Positions 1-14,700 of a stretch of DNA of 64,000 nucleotides are shown in pieces. This DNA is from Haemonchus contortus. Taxonomy: Eukaryota; Nematoda; Chromadorea; Rhabditida; Trichostrongylidae. A program made the position numbers and the translations under genes. The notes under the pieces are model-generated. The model saw only the letters and a list, made by a program, of their open reading frames with translations, searched no databases and was not told where the DNA came from. The stretch spans positions 6,273,005 to 6,337,004 of the forward strand of contig LS997565.1 of NCBI GenBank assembly GCA_000469685.2. Reading direction: 5' to 3'. Within the stretch, counting starts at the first letter, position 1, and every line of letters starts with the position of its first letter.

Positions 1-3000
1 TCGCTATGGACAAAATATTTGGCTTCAAAAAAAAAAGTCCTGAAGGGGGTTTTAGGGGCCTTACAGCAATTCTCCATAAGAATATCTTTATAGAGGATAC
101 AGAATATTGGTATTTGTTCAAGACGGTGACAAGCCGATAGCTTAGTAGGTGGCCATAGTGTTTACCCTTACGTCTCGACCTTCTCAACGCGTTTAAATCC
201 TTTGTGATCCACCGACAAAACCGACTTGTATTAGGTAATGGATTGTGGTCAGGTAGCTATCGTAATTTGGCACCGCTAGAGATCCATTTCTCATGGGAAT
301 AGGTAGCATGGGGAAAAACAAACTCGGGTCGTTCTGAACATGCAACTTACAACCCTGACTACAATTTCGATTAAAAGTTGAATGCACGGCGTATCTCGAA
401 ATAGGATAATATTCGCCTAAACTAGCTGCCTTTTGACAGAAGTATATATATAAGAATAACATGATGATAATAATCAACATGAAAATATTTACGAATATAT
501 AAAATTATTTAATGATTAAATAATCAATACACTCTGAACGGCTAGCGATTTGCTGCAAGTTCCGCTAATCGAGGGAAATTCTATCCCAGAAGTTTCTAGA
601 CGTCTTGAAACTATTCGCAGCCCTTTCAATTACCACGCTATGTCCTTTTACAGTGCTTTACCGTTTTGAAAGACCAGAGTCTGTAGCAAAAGTCAAACTG
701 TTTAATGAATGGGAAGGCCGTTATTACCAGGGTGATGATTTATGAGCAAAACGTTGGGTGTTTGATAGGACTCCCATCAAAACCGGGTGATAGATAAGAG
801 CATGGTGCTTTCCGGCCACCGTCTTCTTATCTCTTACGCGAATCACTGCTTACCCGAGCACCATACTCTTATCAATTCTACCAACGAAGTAAAACAAACA
901 GTAGAGTTACGTTGTATGATCGGTGTGATGATTAAGTAACATAAGGGAATAATAATGATAAATAAGTGTATAGTATAATAATGCAATAAACTGCCGAGGT
1001 CTACGAAAAGCCGCACATGGAGTGTGAACACAACCATCTGTCAAATAGAACTTACTTCTCGAGCGGGAAATAGCACGTGCCCCGGAAATTATTACTATTA
1101 TCATTACTATTCTTATTATTTATTACTTATTATTATTATTATTATTACAATACCCTTGAATATTTTTGGTTATTTATGGTTCAAGCCATTTGTTGTTTAC
1201 GGCCTTTTGGCGGAATGTGAACGAAAATATTGGATGAAATAAATATCAGAAACAAACAGGTGTCACTGACTCGAAATGAGTGGGAAAACTCTGGAATACT
1301 TTTTAAAAATTTTTGCAAACGTTTTCCAATTGAGGAGAACGAATTTGATCTATGCAGCGAACTTCATAACCGATGGTATTATAAGGAAATATTGAAATTG
1401 AATCAAAATTCATTCCTGAAATAATGTAAACAAATGCAAATGAATATAGTAAGGGGCCGTAAATAATTTGGGAGGCTGAAATTTAGAGTGAAAGAGTGAG
1501 AGGCCTTGGGCAGGCTCAATATGTGAAACTGCAGCAACGGGCAGAGAACAGATCATTATATCTATTTATTCAGGTAAACAATGTTGAATTAGGGTCGTGG
1601 AATATCCACTTTGTCAAACCAAAAAGTGTTCCTCCTTGAGCACAAATAGTTAAGGAAAATCGAACGATTGCTCAAATTCTTGACCCGAAGAACTCAAACT
1701 AGAAGGGTTCTGTGTTATCGGTACTTCATTTTGACCTGGAAGCGAGAAAGAGGAGAGGAAAAAAAGACTTGGTTGTGGATGATTTGCGGAACAAGTGGAA
1801 TGGCTGAATTCAAAAGTGGCCCACCCATTCCTTATTATAGTTAGGCATCAATTCCAGGGTTTTCCAGTCAATCGACTATGTGCAAGGGTGCCTTCATAGC
1901 CACTAGAAGGAATGGAAGACGTAACCTAGGCAACCCGTGTTAAGCTTCATGATGATGACGATGATTTAAGCCATGGAGGTCAAGCCATTTTGGCCGTGGA
2001 AGCAAATAAGTGGAAAGGGGGCCTCTGCTGTTTACTAGAGTAATCATATTTTCATATCAATTACTTATACGATTCTCGATAAGAAGCAGTTTCATGGCGC
2101 AATCCTCAGAAACTCTCCCAAAACTACAGCCTTACTCCTAGCCAGCTTGCATTTGTCTGCTTATTTGAGGGTAAGAGGTCAGAACTATACCAAATCCAAA
2201 GAAATGGAGGGAAAAATGAGATCTTGGGGGAGAATCTGCCGAGATCTACTGGGTTGCCCTGGTTCGATTGACGAATCGCCCTCTTACGTCTCAGAAGCCG
2301 GATTATCCCAGGATTCACAGCACTAGTCCGTAACCTTTTCAATCATCTACGTCCACTAGGATCTACCGCATCACATTACCATAATCTATCATTGCTCTAC
2401 TATAATTACCCACCTTAAGTCACATATATGTACAACTAATATTTTTGCTAGACTAATTTCAAAGTTTAGTTCATCAAACAGCTTTTCATTTTTACGATCG
2501 CCCTTGTATTTCCACCATTGGCACGCTGGCTACCGTATAGTCGAGACGCGTGGGCGTGACCAAACCCGATCCCGCCCCTTGTTAATTGCGCCCGGGCGTC
2601 ACCATAGTTTTTTGGCAATTTTGGTACTATACCATGTGTTTTCTCTAGCATAATCCCTCCCAAGTGCTATGATTCTAATAGACATCGAAGGATTACTTTA
2701 TAATCGAAAAAGTTTTTTGCAGATTGATGAAATTCACTGTTTGAGTCTTTTTTTTTTGAGTGATCTCACCCATTTCTCATACGCATTCATTTTCTGACCT
2801 CCTCCTATTTGGGCACCCCCTTCCCCTTATGCTTTAGCTGTTTGGATCCGTAGGGAGGTTTGCCAAAAGCATGGACTCTTCCATGCCAGACTGGACTCTG
2901 TACTGATATTGCGAAAGGGAGGAGGCTCCAAGACATCCTAGGCAATCGAAAGTCTGTTGGAGTGGAGCAAACCGTATTTACGTTCTAAATATGGCCTATA

Positions 3001-3650
3001 CCCATATATGAACCCACCCACATACCTGTATTGACGTGTATATATGGATATAGCCTATACTTTGCTGTACATGCGCCTATCCACCCGAAAAGCTGATTAC
3101 TTATTAATGCTAAGCTTCTCATCATATCGGCTTAACTTTGGTATCAGTCGACTCATAGATCAGGCTGTCCCTCCCCCACAAATCTCCTATCCAACTTACT
3201 TATTTATTAGTTAGTCCCTCTCATCCTTCACCTTCCAACCACGCCTTTCCCACTCTCGTTGATCATATGATCATTCCAAACACGATATATATGATATTTC
3301 ACTAAAAGCATTGACATTTCCATTCACATGGCTCAAAGCGGATTACGGTACGATTAATCGCCGTTATCCCTATCTCGCTGCCGTATGTATCCCACCCCCA
3401 AGGACGTATCCCCAACAATTCCCCCGAAGGTTTTACATCCGGTGCGATCAGTCGCATCATCCAGTGTTATACCATGAAAAACTCAAGCCGTTCAACAGCC
3501 GCTGCTTGTAAGCAATTGACATTTTTCTCAGTTAATCAACGCATTCTCGTATTCTGCAAAGGTTTCCTAATCCTTAGAGATGCTAGGGCTTCATCAGCCA
3601 CTATCAACATATCAACTGATTTGACTAAGAAGCCAACCGTTTCAGCCGAC
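1..3650. other. Intergenic, no gene recognised
   Basis: No exon with a recognisable protein family or a consistent splice pattern was found on either strand. Open frames here are short and run through AT-rich sequence. A TTA/ATT-rich simple-sequence tract lies at about 1086-1150. The right end of the stretch borders the probable trans-splice acceptor of the homeobox gene at 3640-3645, so promoter sequence for that gene should lie somewhere here, but no element could be pointed to. Confidence 0.5.
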
Positions 3651-6600
3651 ATGATACCGACATCGTCATTCCCACATTATACTTCGATTCCGCCATTCAT
3701 GTCACAGACCGGTCTTCCCTATACGTCATTCGTTTTCCCGAATTCTCTTGCGAACACCAGAGCTACAACATCAGGAAATGCCAACGCTAGCAGGTGAGTT
3801 ACCAGGTTTTTACCTTTTGCGCCTTTGTCCGCTTTTTTTAGCCTCTTTGGGAGAGGAAAGGTCAGCAGAGCTACATGCTCCCACCAGTCTTGTGCTCTGG
3901 GTCCTGCAGCAGATTCATTCACATCCAGCAGAATCTGCTGATACAAGCCATTTAGATTTTGACGTTAGATCGGAGCCAACCGTATCGAAGCTGTAGAAAG
4001 GTCCAGCAAAATTCACGAGTCTGCGCCATGAGCTTACATTCAGGGGACTCTCGAGAAGGCAACAGACACATACAGGGTTTAATGGGGCCAACGTCGACGA
4101 CGAGAAGAAGCGGAGTCCTTTGCTAAACAAAGCCCTCATCTCTCTGGAACCAGTTGCTCAACACCAATGTTGTCTGATTCAATGTGATAGTTGAGTTAAA
4201 AGTAGCCTGCTCCCACGTGCCCCCAAAGCTGGATTAAGGTCCACTGATCTATCCCCGTTTGGGATGTGGGTGAATGAAAAATCTCAACATAATCGATTCA
4301 GCTGAACATTCTGTTCACTTGCCATTTACTAGTTATTTCCCCTTTATCATCAAAAAGTTCATCTCTACAGCAACCATAGGATTTCCATGCCAAAAAAGTA
4401 GCTGCTATGATCCGGCCCTGTCTTCACCGGAAACATATGACCAGCTTGGCTTTGACTAATCCGACTTTGTAGTATGGCACGAATTCGATTTACAACCAAG
4501 AGCAAGCTGTCACCAAAATGATTTTTAGGCCTAGGAGAAGGCTCTTCAGCAAGAGGTTGTAGAGGTGTCGGTGTTCTCGAGCTTCCGGATAAGCTTGAAA
4601 GCAACAAAAAGACCAACACCTGCATAAGTTGGCCTTCAAGAGTCTTTTCAAAAGCTTAACAAAGCTTCCTACTTCTAAAAGTTCCAAAAGGATGGGAGAC
4701 TTAATTGTTCCAACAGTGAGCAGGGCCTTATCGTCCTATCTCTATGTGATGTTTGCCCGCTGGATTAAGCGTTAGATAGTGGTAGTGCTGGCGACCAACT
4801 CTACTCTTTTCCTTTCTAACAGGAGCTGATGTACCTGTAGAGTCTTAAAAGAGGTTTGTTTCTATCAACAAAAACACTACCGGAATCTGAAAGCAAACAA
4901 AAAAGCTGCAATTCTCAAGATCTAACTGTGTTATGTACTCAAGTCACATTTAAGAAAGGGGAGAGTTCTCTGGAATAGAGCGTGTTACTCAGAAAGTTTT
5001 CGAGTTTCCTCTACGGATTAGTTTAGTTTACGGTTGAGTAATGCCCAAAATGAGTTGAATTGTGCCAAAAGTGTCCTCTACTTGTGACCTACGTACCATG
5101 AGTTGCAGCATTAAGCTAGAACCGAATCGCAAGCCAGAGCATTTTTCACTGCTTTTAGACGCTATTGAGCTTCACTGTTCAGAAACGTTCCCTATGAATT
5201 GAGTTTTGACTCCACCTCCATGATGCTTACTCCCTCTACCTCTTCGATCTGGTGAAATAAAGGCCATGAACTAGGCAAATTCGTATTCCAGACTTGAACA
5301 ATAATGATCATTCCTGTCATCGGCTTGGGGGCTCAGCCATACATATCTTATTCAGGGACACTCATTAAAATGCCGTTTACGGTTCCGAAATTTTCCTGAC
5401 GCTATACCGTACTTTCAATAAAACTCTTCTAATATAGCTACAGAAACTATTCAGGTTTTCTATAAAGAGTTTCAACCCGAATTCTTCTAAGGGCTATTAA
5501 TTAAACTTTGAATAAGTATAAAGAGGATGAATTTCTAAGCATTAAGCTCGAAAAGGCACTGCTTTGTGATCCTGAAGCTTTAAAGACTTACAGGTGTTAC
5601 CGTTGTTTTTCGCGGATAGTACAACAAATACAAAATATGTAAATAAACCTTGAAATCGAAATCGAAATATGAAATCCTAGATGTAAATATGTAAATAAAC
5701 CTTTAAATCGAAACACGAAGTCCTAGATGCTTTTCGGACCTAATAAAGGCAGCTCCATATGCATGTATGTTGGCTTCCCCCCTCCCCTCTCCCCTAATAA
5801 AGTTTTAATATGCAAATGCTTTTCTAATAATCACTTTTGTATGGACAGATTGTTGGATGCTTCAAAGAGTTCCTGATTTACATAGGGGAGAAGAAGATCA
5901 AAAGTGACTCCTTCTCCATGATGTTCTTGAAAAGAGGTGAAGGTTCCATCTAACGACCGCACTCGGCAGGCCTGGACGAAATTCAGCCGGCTGTCAACCA
6001 CCGTACCCTTACATTGATTCCTTCACAGCGAACTACTCCAATCTTATCAGCTCCGAGTCCACGTTCCGCTATAGAAAAAAGTGGTCGGTGAATGAGACCT
6101 GCTTCGTCTTCTCCCGTCCCATACTGACCTACGAGCACTTACGTTCGTTAATCCTTTTGTGCAGGTGACAGTAGCGGCATCTTTTGGCACAATGCTAGTC
6201 CCCTTATGCGTTGGAAACACTTGGACGGATTAAAAAGCCAACACGAAAAGCATACGCCGCCTTCCATGTTGAATGTGGGCAACCATTCCGAATACTTTCC
6301 TCATAATACATGTTTTCGATTGAAAAAAAGCATTAAAAAAAAGATCCCCAAAGTTACCTACTCTGCATGGATTCAGTTTTCTCAAGAGCAATGCCACCAA
6401 TGACTTGACATGTATAAGTTGAATAAGACGGGTGTGACAAAAACTAAAAAAATTTTTGTGCTGAAACTTCTAAAAGTCCAATTAGTCATGAGGTCAACAG
6501 TTCTTCGATTCGACGGGTCTTTCGTCTGTACTGAGGAGTTGGCTGACCATTCGAATTCTCCGAAGGGTCTCACTACCGAACAAGGTAAAGCCCTATCCCC

Positions 6601-9492
6601 TCCTGTCAATGTAAGCCCACTGAATCCTTCCCATTTATTTGAGCACCACATTTGGGGAATAGCATTCGAGGAGAGGCGGCAAATTTCCAACCTGCAGTGT
6701 TTCTCCGAATCCACTTCGGAGAACTTCACGAAACGGAATAGGAATTGATGTAGCGAAAATTCTGGTGAAAAATCATCTACCAAAGCTGGTCCACTGCTGA
6801 TCGGAAATCGGAATTGTTATAGATAGATGGACAAAAATTTTTCTATGCAAGTAGATCTAACCATTTTCAGTGATAATGGGCGTCGAAGTGGTCGTCGAGA
6901 GCGGACGTCGTTCAGCCGACTTCAACTGGAACATTTGGAAAGGGTTTTCCGTGAGACCCATTACCCAGATCTATACAAACGAGAAGAAATAGCCCGAGCA
7001 ATCAATCTACAAGAAGTTCGAGTTCAGGTAATCAGGGACTTCTTAATTTCGTTTCCTAGCGGCCACCTCTCATTTTTTAATAAAACAAACTAATTCGAAT
7101 AGTAACTCAAATTAGCTCATCGTAAGCAAGTCCATGAAATCAAAGATACAGTAAGGGTTCCCAAGATCGGCTGAAAAGTGCCCAGGCATGCCAACCAACA
7201 AATTTCAGGAAAGCTTCAGATAAGTTCTCGCCTCTGAGTTTGAAGGACTATTGACCTTTTCCTTGTGTCTGAATTAACTTCTAGCTTCGGAGTAGTGACT
7301 TTTGAGTCTTAGCCAATTTTCTCTCCATTCTCGGAGGTAGTCGCCTTTATTGGTACCCCAGCCCTAAGGTCAATCTATGTAGATTATCTAGATTTATGAA
7401 GACATTATTTAGAGGTGGAGGTGAGCTGTTGAAGATCTTCTCATCAGATTGAGATGGATGCAATGATAATTTGATAAATTACCCCCGGTTACACGGCTGG
7501 CTAGTTGCAGTCGCCCATTAGTTCCGATTGTGAGAAAGATAGAGAGCATGTCCGTAACTGGTCTCCTATGGTCATAGGCCCTCCGAACCTGATCTAAGAA
7601 CTTCATCCGTACTTACTTACCTAAGAGGAAAATTCCAAAAATGGGATTTTAGTACAACAACTTTTTGATGATTCTCATACCAACCAAAAAATTGAAGTTC
7701 GACCAAAAAGTCTAGAGGAACACAATGAAAGTTCTTGCAATATCACCACCTCAGTGAATGCAACTCTTTCTACCAGTTACCGTGACCTTCACCACGAGTC
7801 AAGTCTAATCCCTGACCTCCTCGCCGGTGCATAATTGTCTCTCAAGCGGTTTCCAGTTTTCCCTCTGAATTTCCTCGGAATTTTCCAGTACCCTCCAGAG
7901 GTTATTATGATCCCATCAAAATGAAAATCGACCAACAGGTACGTTCGAAATTTTGAGAACACCTTTCTGTTACTCCCTCGGCTGTTTCGCCTACTGTTAC
8001 TTGCTGAGGAGAACTATTTATGAACTGCGCCTCTAACTTCAGATCTTTCTGAATTCCATGGAAACCAATTGGTATAACCTGTATGGAAATGTATAGAATA
8101 GAATAGAATGTATGGAAACTACCGCAGCGTCTACAAAACCGCTTTGGTCACTAAAAGTATAAATTATCGAGCCTTTCCAGTCTTTAGTATGAAACGATAG
8201 GGTAATAATAGTAAGAAGAAGACTTCGTGGTGGTCTGAAGATCCAAAAATTTAGAAGACGCTTATTTTCCGATAGCTTTTAGTCAGTGAAAATTAAGAGT
8301 TTGAGATCAGCTTTGTAAGTCGTATACCGTAACCAAAGAACGATCCTAAAGGTCCATGGTCACTCCTTGCATCATTTTCAATATGAAAAGAACGGGTGGC
8401 AGGACTGGCGAACTGAGTAACTGGGATATAATTATCTACCTCTATCTCATACAATACGGAGATCAGTTTTGGCCGTAGGAGATGGTCGACCTAATTATTG
8501 CTTCAATCCGTCCTTTATGGTTCCCTCCTCTAGACCTCATTTGATTATCACAATAATTCTGCTTCAATCAAGTCAAATGTGATACAATTTATTTATCGAT
8601 TCTCTACTTCAGATCTGGTTCAAGAACAGGCGTGCAAAAGATCGGCAACTGAAGAAAACACATCAGTTGCAGAATAACAAGAAGATCCCACCAGGGTAAC
8701 TTTTTACTATTTCCCTAATCAACAAAGTAAACATCATATTACGTCACTTTGGCGTCATGCTCGGTATATCATATGCCCCGTGACATCGAAATCACGTCAT
8801 GGAGGCTTCCTGGGATGGATTAAGGCAGTAAACTCGTCCCTAGTACGTTGAGCCGCACAAGTTGATGACGCCGGAAAAGAATGGGATGGTATATCGGTTA
8901 CTTGCACGCGAAAGCTTAACGCTCACCGAGCTTGATAGCAGAAACGCTAGAGAGTGCTTTTTCGCAATAACCGACTACAAGTAAATCACCTATTGCGGGG
9001 ACTCGGGCACTCCGTGAATCACAAATCGCTCGGGAACCACCGAGCAACTCGGTATTTTGTGGGCGTGGCCGCATCAAAAATTCCAACGAATCAACATCCT
9101 GACAAAAAGCTATTGCAACATATTCAGATCATCTTCGACCGAGACACCTCCACCAGAGCCTACAATGGCAGAATTCAAACCGATTCCCATTCCTGGAACG
9201 ATTGACTTTAAGTCAGAGACAGAAGCCAAATATCCAACTAAGGACGATCAGAAATACGTTGAAAGCGGCTATCAGCCCGGTTGTCCTCCTTCTGCTACAG
9301 CAGGTGAATCATATTTATCGTTTCCACAACTTTAATCCCAATCAATAAATCATTACAGCATGGTACCAGCTTCCTGCGGCCAACTATTCCATTTACAACA
9401 ACTTCTACGCTACTCCAGCCAATTACTATCATCAATATGGCTATTCATCCGATTATATTCCTCAGAACCCTCCATATTGTGGTCAACTATGA
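3651..9492 (+). CDS. Paired-like K50 homeodomain transcription factor (Otx-type)
   Basis: Exons 3651-3793, 6871-7027, 8613-8695, 9128-9303 and 9359-9492 join with matching phases to a 230-residue protein. The homeodomain spans about residues 55-114 and has the invariant F8, L16, F20, W48, F49, N51 and R53. Position 50 is lysine (WFKNRRAK), which in the Otx, Gsc and Pitx groups directs binding to TAATCC-type sites. RRERT, YPD, REE.A and INL resemble Otx more than Gsc or Pitx, so an Otx-family nuclear regulator, often of sensory neuron fate in nematodes, is inferred; the exact C. elegans orthologue (ceh-36, ceh-37, ttx-1 or other) is not assigned. The intron inside the homeodomain falls between positions 46 and 47. 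The tail is rich in Tyr, Asn and Pro. The start follows TTTCAG by five bases, as in SL trans-spliced genes. An in-frame ATG at 6827 lies in the first intron and was not used, because the acceptor at 6870 joins in phase with the upstream exon. Confidence 0.9.
5635..5729. repeat. Two-copy tandem repeat, about 52 bp period
   Basis: The segments 5635-5683 and 5687-5729 are near copies, both beginning ATATGTAAATAAACCTT and ending in CCTAGATG. The repeat lies in the first intron of the homeobox gene and has no evident function. Confidence 0.75.
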
Positions 9493-11701
9493 GGCTAGTT
9501 GTAGGCATTTCAATAGAGCACTAGCCATAGATGGGCGTGGCAATAGAACGGGATGTGCCGTAGGTCATGCGCTCCCTCCACCTCATTTGGACGAGTTCCT
9601 CTGCGAACATAATCATAGCGGACGACTTACCATTCATGGATTTTCACAGCTAGATATAGAGAAGACTGACTAACTAAGCAGGCTCCGCCCATTTTACGAT
9701 GCAATTACACGCTTTCCATTCACCCTAATATTTTGACCTCCCCTTTGGTATCATATACACCACGTTAGCGCAACCCCCCCCCCCGATATTATACAAAAGG
9801 ACCACCTCTTTCGAATTTCTCTGAACAGTAGCTCAACGATGTTTGTAAATGTTCACGGGTAATATGGTGAATGTTCTCTGTTCTTTTTTCATTCACGGGT
9901 ATTTCAATAATGACTGATTATTTAACTTGTATCACTTACGTATAATATTCAATTTGTATATGTATTTTTATATGTTTTTTGTATTAAATCGATCTCTTAG
10001 GTCTAAATGTATCACTCCGTGTTGTAAACCTCTTTCTATTGTCAATAAATGTCCTACTGTCGAATAAAATGTTGATTTATCAGCGAGTCAAGTGCTTGTC
10101 AAAAAAAGATTTGATAAGGTAGCAATTTTTGCACGCACTTCAAGTATATCACCTGATTTCAGTAGGGTTTCAGTAACAAACAGGCCTTGGGACTTATTAT
10201 GAGGAGATCATTGAGATTAGTTGTAATTATAATTCGGATAAAGAAAATTTAGACTTGATTTCCAGTCAGTCTCCAGTTGAAAAAGAGCGTTCGTGGGAGT
10301 CAATAGGTCCGGTTTCTGGTCATACAAATTAGTTAGGAAATGCGTGATAGAAAATGGAAAGTGACGCATTGAAAATGGCATCACTTATGGTTGAGCTATA
10401 ATTATCCCAGCACCTCTGGAGGGGATACATGTCTGACCCATAAGAGAGCTGCTTTGGGTACCGCCTTTGCCCCAGTAAAAGGATAAGGCTATGAAGTTTC
10501 TGGAGCAGACCTCTTTGGGATGGTACTGTGAGCTGGAGCATCATTCAGAGCTGAAAATGAATTTGAATGTGGATACGGCCTTTGTAGTGAATTCCGAAGG
10601 CAAGCTCAGTACAAATGGGTGCACATCCCGACTAGTTGGTGCCAACCGCCCAACGTCGGGGAAAGGAAGGCTCCGAATAAGCTAAACGCTTATCGATACG
10701 GCCCAGTACGGGGCTATTCGGTAGCAACTTGATCCACTCAGCCTGCAGCATTTCTTTTTCTTTCTACCATTCATTGTACCCATTTGTAGAATTATCAGTT
10801 CAGGGATGAGAGAGCCTCCCTCCCCCCCCCCCCCTCCCCCCACCCTCACATAATGAGTCATACGTTCCTTGGAAACTTCTGGGAGCCTGTTTCGAAATCG
10901 GGAACTTTTCTTCCAGAAGATGTTCAGGCATGTAAGTACTCAATCTTGCCCGATCCCTGCTCGATGATGAAGAGCCGTGCGCGAGGACCTATTTTTCAGG
11001 TATGCCGGTGTAATGTCAACACACTTGTCGTTAGCGCTCCCTCGCTGAAACGTCGCTTTCCTTCATTTCCACACTGTCTTTCCCTCTATCCTCGATTGTG
11101 GGATATCCCATTTGTTTCATCAGTTATCTTCACTTTGTCAGTTACTCCTTGATATTCGTATCGCTCAGCTCTGTCCCTTAATACTTACCAGTAACAAACA
11201 ACCTTCATGGAGGGCACCGTCGACTTCGGTTCCCCCACTTTCAATCTGTTCACATCTTTTAGGCTCCCCTGCCCATCACAACCAAAATGGCATAAGTATA
11301 TGTTACAGGTGCACCAAAGATATTTATGGGGAGATATATATATATGAAAATGGGAAATCGAGTAAGCCTTTTAGCAGGCTTTTTGCCGATCATATTTGAG
11401 CTCCTATTTCCAATGCCTATAGGCATTCCTCAGAATGCTGATCGCTGTTTGAAAAATCGTCCCAGAATCGAGGGGATTCACCAATCAGGCCTTGAAGTAA
11501 GCCCAGCTTTCTGATTTCGATTTTCATTGGTTTAGTGCTCTTCATCGATTGAGCAGACCTATGAATTGAAGCCTTGCGTTGCGGTTACCATTTCGGTTTA
11601 TAAATACTAGGCCAAGAACTCGAAATCATATCTAACCGAGAACGATACCATTGGTGTTACTTTTGAGAATCGAACTTCATTTCTTTTTTTTTCAAACAGA
11701 T
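9493..11701. other. 3' UTR of homeobox gene and spacer to troponin I
   Basis: Two AATAAA hexamers at 10044-10049 and 10063-10068, about 550 bp after the homeobox stop codon, are candidate poly(A) signals. C-rich runs occur at 9774-9784 (eleven C) and 10818-10844. The spacer ends in a polypyrimidine tract and CAG just before the troponin I start codon. No other gene is seen. Confidence 0.45.
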
Positions 11702-14700
11702 ATGTCGTGGGATTCACCACTCCGCTTTGGCGGTCCCCAAGCCACAGGCAGTGAAGTCGACGAGGATGAGGTGACAAAAAATTAATATTTATTTTGGATC
11801 TCTTTCAAATTTTCAGGTCTTTTAAGCAGTTCGTACTAAATAAGCTGCTCCTTTCACTGAGTACATAATTACTTTAACTTTACTATTAATTGTTTAGTAT
11901 TACTATTATTTGACCCTTTATTTCACTGATCAACAGATATATGTCGGATATATTTAGATAAAATCGAACTATAAAAAATCCTCCTGAAAAAAAGGTGTTT
12001 TGCCCCGGAAGCTGAAAACTTCTGAGTGAAGGTGAACTTCACTCGTAGGAAACTTATTTTCTAGCACAAGGGTCAAAGGTCGCTCGAAGCTTACTGGATC
12101 AATTCTCTCAAGGGCCTGAATAGCTACATAGTTTTCGCTACTAGTGTCAACAGTACCGCAACACCGAAGGTCTATACCAAACTGTAGGAAATTCAAAAAG
12201 AACCTAGTAGTTTAAAGATTTCCGCCAGAAAATAATCTCATAACTCAGCCAGGCACATTTGTTTACTTCTGTTTACTACTTCATGATTTTTTAAGAAGGC
12301 GGTCTCACCCTTACGACAGTAATCGGTATAGCGAGCAGAGATTTTGCGTCAGTTCCCCTCACCAGGATAAGAGCGAGGGATTTTTGTGTTTGCTCAAATG
12401 CTTCAAAGCTAACGAACTGGATTTCGAAGCCCGGATGACGCTATTATAAAGCTTAGTGTACGGAATCGATACAATAATTATTATGACTGAAAAACGATCA
12501 CTATAAGTTAAAATAACTTTAAAAATCGAATTTTGATGATTATTATCGATAAATATAAGTAAATCTGTCAACTATCAGGGAGAGGCCCCTACAGCCACGG
12601 TTAAATGTGAGGTGAACAACTTTTACAGCAAGAGAGCTCGTTTTGATCCAATACTGAGGGAATTTCAATATTTGATAAGGAAGTGAGTTTCCAATAAAAA
12701 GCTGTGGATCAGGCAGGTAGTTCCCCAGTTGAATGAATCAACCTGGATATGAATAAAAGTTGGGATTAATGGGATCCACTTTCGTGATTCGAAATAAATT
12801 GCATTGAGTGAAAAAGTCCCTAATTTCCTAGAAGGTGTAGTGCCAAGTGGTGCATTATTACAAGCATGGCCAGGAGATGGAAATTCCGAAAGACATGTGC
12901 TCCCAGGCCAAGCGAGCCTTCTATCCCTACCGGCTCGGTTAATTGCTAGCATATGCGTCTTGGAGGATAAAAGCTGAGCTTAGCCTGTATGCCAGATCGT
13001 AAATGGGTACCGAACTGGGCCAACAATAAGGTAGTAGTGTGGAAACCTAAGCTCTGATCATATGAATTAAATAGATTGTCGCTAAATCACACAACGGAAT
13101 AAGAACCGCCGCACAAGAACGATGAAACATGACAAAGAGAAGCTTTCTAGCGAAACAGTACGTGCTATTGCCATTCCGTTTGGGAGCCCTCTTTCCTTAC
13201 AGCTCATGCAATGGCATAAGCAGAGTAGTTGATAGAAAAGTCGGCTCGAACAGGACTATCTTCATCTAGCCGGTCTAAGAATGGTAGAATGTTCAAGCTC
13301 AAGGCCTCAAGAGAACTTCGATACTGAGTCTTGAACCGAAGTCATTTGCTGGATTTCCAGTTGAGCTTGGATCAAAATAACCACAAATTAATATTTTGAA
13401 AAATTTGACTTTCTATAAAACCTAAAATAATCTGCATACAGAATGCACAGAGCAACCTTTAAGATCGAATAGTCAGTCCCAGTCAAGTATGTACTGAAAG
13501 GACTTCTGGTTGTAAATGGTTGTTTGTTCTAATGCAAATTCTAGGATGACTCTGTTGTTACTCCAGCTGAGGTAAGTTAGTCCACTATGTACCTTCAGTT
13601 CTTCCTCAGTTATTTCAGTTTTACCCGGATACGTTGTTTTTTTTTTGCTCTAAGACATAACTACAGCCCCAATTGGTTGGGTTTTTGGGTAACACCTGCT
13701 TAAGTTATTACCAAAATATTGCCTCACAAAGTTAATTCATTTCATTTTAGGCTAGAAAGGTGGCGGAACGCGAACGTAAGAAGGAAGAAGTACGTAAGCG
13801 TCTCGAGGAGGCCAGCAGGGCCAAGAAAGCCAAGAAAGGCTTTTTGACACCTGAACGAAAGAAGAAACTCAGGGTAAGTTGCCCAGGTTTTCTAGCCGAG
13901 ACCTACAGATCGAAATCAGGGATAAGCACGGTAATAATCCTCTAAAAATAAACCGATTATTCAGCAGCCATTAAGTCAGAACGGACAGGTATTTTGAGGT
14001 GGCTGTCATTAGGTCCGATTTTGGAAACACAACACACTGCGAGGGAAAGCGTTGAATTGGCAATTACAAATAATGAGAAGATCTCCTGCTTTCGCTGCTC
14101 GCACCCCATTACATTACTTTTGGAGTGCTCAAGTATAGTTTTTACATGTGTGAGCCGTTCCCACATCAAGCGACACGTACACACGATGAAAACCAAACCT
14201 AATGACACACTTTGTAGCGAAATTACCCAGTCATATGCAGAATAGCCATAAAAAGGTGTACTCAATAGTATTAAATCGAATAGTGAAGATCGAAGCTCGA
14301 CGAGTAGACAAACTGATATAAATGAAAGATCATTCCAGAAACTTCTGATGATGAAAGCTGCAGAAGATTTAAAACAACAGCAAATGCTCAAGGAACAGGA
14401 ACGGCAGCGTGTGCTTCAGGAACGAATCATTCCGTTGCCGGATCTCGATGAATGCGGTATGTACTGGGTTTCTCGTACTGAATCTGTAGAGCCGTAACAA
14501 ACTATCGAGCGATCGATAGACCAGAATGTTCCGAATTCCGCATTACAAAAGTGGGCGACAATCGAGATTTCTCCTTCTATGTTCGGGAATTTGACCCTTA
14601 CAGTTCAAGGAGCTTCTTCTCACAATGTTCCCAAACGGTCTGTCTGGGAGCGTTCGCCACAGCTCACTAAACTTGTACAGTAATCCTAATTGTTGCTCAG

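Noticed and set aside
6382..6783. Overlapping 133-codon minus and 112-codon plus frames in homeobox intron 1
   Set aside because: Both are open only because of mirrored codon use; no splice context or domain supports either.
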